The notes under the pieces were generated by a model, which ran no database searches, was not told the DNA's origin, and saw nothing but the letters and a program-made list of their open reading frames with translations. Both the position numbers and the translations under genes were made by a program. A stretch of 8,113 nucleotides of DNA from Fimbriiglobus sp. (GTDB lineage: Bacteria > Planctomycetota > Planctomycetia > Gemmatales > Gemmataceae). The DNA is taken from assembly GCA_025352585.1 (NCBI GenBank), contig JANXTD010000359.1:1-8113 (forward strand), in the 5' to 3' direction. Below are positions 6,241-8,113 of this stretch, piece after piece. Positions within the stretch are counted from its first letter, which is position 1. Every line of letters begins with the position of its first letter.

Positions 6241-7662
6241 ATGCGTCTCGCAATTCTCACGCTGCTCGCGCTGGCTACCGCCGAGAGCCGCGCCGCCGAC
6301 AAGCCGGTCAGCTTCATCAACGACGTGGCCCCGGTCCTCAAGGAGAACTGCCTGGCCTGCCACGACGCCAAGAAGCGCAACGGCAAGTACGACATGACCA
6401 CCTTCGAGAAACTCCTGCTCGGCGGCGTCAACGGCGAGGCGATCGTGCCCGGCAAGCCCGAGGAGAGCGACTTCCACGACCTCATCGTCACCGCCGAGGA
6501 GCGCCGCATGCCGCCGCGCGACAAGGGCGAGGCGGTCCCGGCCGACAAGGCGAAAGTCGTCGCCGAGTGGATCAGGCAGGGGGCCAAACTCGACGCCGGC
6601 CTCGACCCCAAGGCCGACCTGGTGCGCGAACTCCGGCTGCGCTGGGTGCCGCCGACGCCGCCGGCCGCGTACAAGTACCCCGCGATCGTCAACGCCCTGG
6701 CCTTCACGCCCGACGGCAAGGGCCTCGTCGTCGGCGGGCACCACGAACTGACCGTCTGGAGCGTCCCCGAAGGCGTGTTGACAAAGCGCGTGCGGACGCG
6801 GGCCGAACGCGCCTACGCCCTGGCGTTCCTGCCCGGCGGCGCGCTCGCTGTCGCCGGCGGCCGGCCGGGGCAGGAGGGCGACGTGCGGCTCTACGACTTG
6901 AACGCTCCGGGCCAAGCCGTCGCCGGCGTGACGATGCTCGACGGCGTCGGCGACCCCAAGGTGATGCTGAAGCAGTTGCTCGACGCCGACGACTCGGTGC
7001 TCTGCCTGGCCGTGTCGCCCGACGGCAAGACCCTCGCCGCCGGCGGCTGCGACCGGGCCGTGCGCCTTTGGGACGTCAGCGCCGGGCCGCTGGCCGCGAC
7101 GCTGACGCAGACGGTCGAGAACCACGCCGACTGGGTGCTGGGCGTGTCGCTCTCGGCGGACGGCAAGTCGCTGGCGACGGCCGCGCGCGACAAGACGGCC
7201 AAGGTCTGGGACTTGAAGGCGAAGGAGTCGGTCGTCACCTACCCGGAGCACCAGAACACCGTCTACGCCGTGGCGTTCCACCCCGACGGCACGCAAGTCT
7301 ACTCGGCCGGCGGCGACGCGCAGTTGCGGCTCTGGAAGCTCGGCGGCGAGGGCAAGGGCGTGAAGTCGCTCGGCGGCCACGGCGGCGAGGTCTTCCGCGT
7401 CGCGCTGCACCCGACGAAGCCGGTCGCGGCGACGGCCTCGGCCGACAAGACGGTCCGGCTGTGGGACACCGCCAAGATGGCCGCGCTGCAAACGCTGACC
7501 GGCCCGAGCGACTACGTGTACGCGGTGGCGTTCAGTGCGGACGGGGCGTGGGTCGCGGCCGGCGGCTACGGCGGCGAGGTGTCGCTGTGGAAGCAGCCCG
7601 GCGACGCCAAGGCGTTCAAGACCTTCAGCGCGACGCCGGGCCTGGCCGTCGCGGCGAAGTGA
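6241..7662 (+). CDS. Exported planctomycete-type cytochrome c domain fused to a WD40 beta-propeller
   Basis: The ATG at 6241 begins a signal peptide (MRLAILTLLALATAESRAA, probable cleavage before D20). An in-frame GTG at 6229 would only prefix VPP-type residues, so the ATG is preferred. Residues 21-120 match the planctomycete cytochrome c family: heme site CLACH (C37, C40, H41), PGKPEES (70-76) and RMPP with M90 as the likely axial ligand, then WIRQGA. Residues about 146-452 hold seven WD40-type repeats, near 146, 190, 251, 296, 339, 381 and 424, many ending in VRLWD or similar, enough for one closed seven-bladed propeller. The product should carry one covalent heme outside the cytoplasm, with the propeller as a binding platform. 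Its partner and redox role are unknown. No Shine-Dalgarno is visible. It is transcribed divergently from the membrane protein. Confidence 0.9.
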   Translation: MRLAILTLLALATAESRAADKPVSFINDVAPVLKENCLACHDAKKRNGKYDMTTFEKLLLGGVNGEAIVPGKPEESDFHDLIVTAEERRMPPRDKGEAVPADKAKVVAEWIRQGAKLDAGLDPKADLVRELRLRWVPPTPPAAYKYPAIVNALAFTPDGKGLVVGGHHELTVWSVPEGVLTKRVRTRAERAYALAFLPGGALAVAGGRPGQEGDVRLYDLNAPGQAVAGVTMLDGVGDPKVMLKQLLDADDSVLCLAVSPDGKTLAAGGCDRAVRLWDVSAGPLAATLTQTVENHADWVLGVSLSADGKSLATAARDKTAKVWDLKAKESVVTYPEHQNTVYAVAFHPDGTQVYSAGGDAQLRLWKLGGEGKGVKSLGGHGGEVFRVALHPTKPVAATASADKTVRLWDTAKMAALQTLTGPSDYVYAVAFSADGAWVAAGGYGGEVSLWKQPGDAKAFKTFSATPGLAVAAK

Positions 7663-7690
7663 CGCGCCGCGACCCCGAGCAACTCGACAG

Positions 7691-7737
7691 TGCCGGCCGC
7701 CGAGCTTCCCGGCCGGCCGGCTTCGCCTGCCGGCAGG
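7691..7737. repeat. Cluster of overlapping GC-rich inverted repeats between convergent genes, possible terminator
   Basis: Three pairings overlap here. GCCGGCCG at 7692-7699 pairs with CGGCCGGC at 7714-7721 (8 bp, 14-nt loop). TGCCGGC at 7691-7697 pairs with GCCGGCA at 7729-7735. CCTGCCGGCAGG at 7726-7737 is a perfect 12-bp palindrome. The cluster lies 28 nt after the WD40 stop and 14 nt before the end of the opposing gene, a suitable place for a bidirectional transcription terminator. No T-run follows on either strand. A dispersed REP-like element is an alternative. Confidence 0.45.
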
Positions 7738-7751
7738 ACAGGGGCCGATGG

Positions 7752-8113
7752 TCACTGATCCGGAAACCCCGGCTGGAGTCGTCCGTCAGGCCCCCGGAGG
7801 AAGTAGGGGTCCACGGTACTCACCCCCGCGAGCGACTGTTTGATCCGGGCCGCCCGGACGGGGTCCGGCTCGGCGGCGAGCTTGAGGCCGAGGTACGCCT
7901 TGCCGAGTTCCAGGCCCATCACCCGCAGGACCACGACCGCGGCGTACTTGGCCGCCTCCTTGTCGCCGTCCCCGACCCGCCTTGGGAGGGGGTCGAGCGA
8001 CGGCACGCCGATCTGGCACAGCGCGTACACGGTCGGCTGATTGACCCGGAACACCGAAAGGCCGCTCCGTAACGGATCCCCCCGTAGGGGTCGAAGGCGA
8101 GGTGGTCGAGCAA
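7752..8113 (-). CDS. Unrecognised protein, C-terminal part, possibly HEAT-like; probable frameshift and cut by the window edge
   Basis: The intact C-terminal reading frame spans 7752-8054 (100 residues if read from the GTG at 8054). It looks like a real protein: amphipathic helices around ALCQIGVPSLDPL and AAKYAAVVVLRVMGLELG, resembling a HEAT-type helical pair, then a polar tail with DPYFLRGPDG. Upstream of about 8056 the coding signal moves to the neighbouring frame, which reads LLDHLAFDPYGGIRYGAAF up to the edge with mostly G/C third positions, whereas the frame continuous with the C-terminus does not. Adding one G to the run at 8054-8055 joins the two as GAAFRVFRVNQPT. This suggests a one-base deletion or a sequencing error, in a gene whose 5' end is outside the window. 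Function unknown. It converges on the WD40 gene. Confidence 0.6.
   Translation of the reverse strand, partial: ARPPRLRPLRGDPLRSGLSVFRVNQPTVYALCQIGVPSLDPLPRRVGDGDKEAAKYAAVVVLRVMGLELGKAYLGLKLAAEPDPVRAARIKQSLAGVSTVDPYFLRGPDGRLQPGFPDQ

Noticed and set aside
6193..7755. 520-residue minus-strand frame opposite the cytochrome-WD40 gene
   Set aside because: Antisense shadow with repetitive composition mirroring the WD40 repeats.
7535..7843. 102-residue plus-strand frame spanning the end of the WD40 gene and the spacer
   Set aside because: Arg/Pro/Ser-rich, overlaps the WD40 coding end and the inverted repeats; no start signal or motif.
1..8113. Search for tRNA, rRNA, CRISPR arrays, insertion sequences or defence genes
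   Set aside because: No direct repeat array, transposase motif, terminal inverted repeats or recognisable RNA gene seen on reading both strands; nearly all of the window is occupied by the genes listed.

Overview
The window is very GC-rich, with G or C at almost every third codon position. It most likely comes from a planctomycete, probably in or near the Gemmata group. The strongest clue is the gene at 6241-7662: an exported protein joining a planctomycete-type cytochrome c domain (one CxxCH, later an MPP motif) to a WD40 propeller. The large GC-driven shadow reading frames and sparse Shine-Dalgarno sites fit this. The assignment is inferred from protein style, not from a marker gene.

Layout: (1) 1-4422, plus strand: a compact signalling operon. 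It holds a membrane-bound hybrid sensor histidine kinase whose 5' end lies outside the window, a stand-alone CheY-like receiver 25 nt later, and, 1 nt after that, a receiver-class III nucleotide cyclase. (2) 4447-6084, minus strand: a polytopic membrane protein resembling GT-C glycosyltransferases, convergent with the cyclase and separated from it by 24 nt. (3) 6085-6240: a divergent intergenic region with candidate promoters in both directions. (4) 6241-7662, plus strand: the cytochrome c-WD40 fusion. (5) 7663-7751: a short spacer with overlapping GC-rich inverted repeats between convergent genes. (6) 7752-8113, minus strand: the C-terminal part of an unrecognised, possibly HEAT-like protein. 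It runs off the window edge and appears to carry a single-base frameshift.

The three signalling genes probably act together. The kinase senses a signal, its phosphoryl group can go to its own receiver, to the free receiver or to the cyclase receiver, and the output would be a cyclic nucleotide. Two features of the cyclase stand out. The two positions that normally select adenine or guanine are Asp and Gly instead of Lys/Asp(Thr) or Glu/Cys, although the catalytic residues are intact. Its N-terminus also carries a histidine-kinase-like H-box without any kinase ATPase domain. These are the best leads here. I see no mobile element, CRISPR array, RNA gene or defence cassette.
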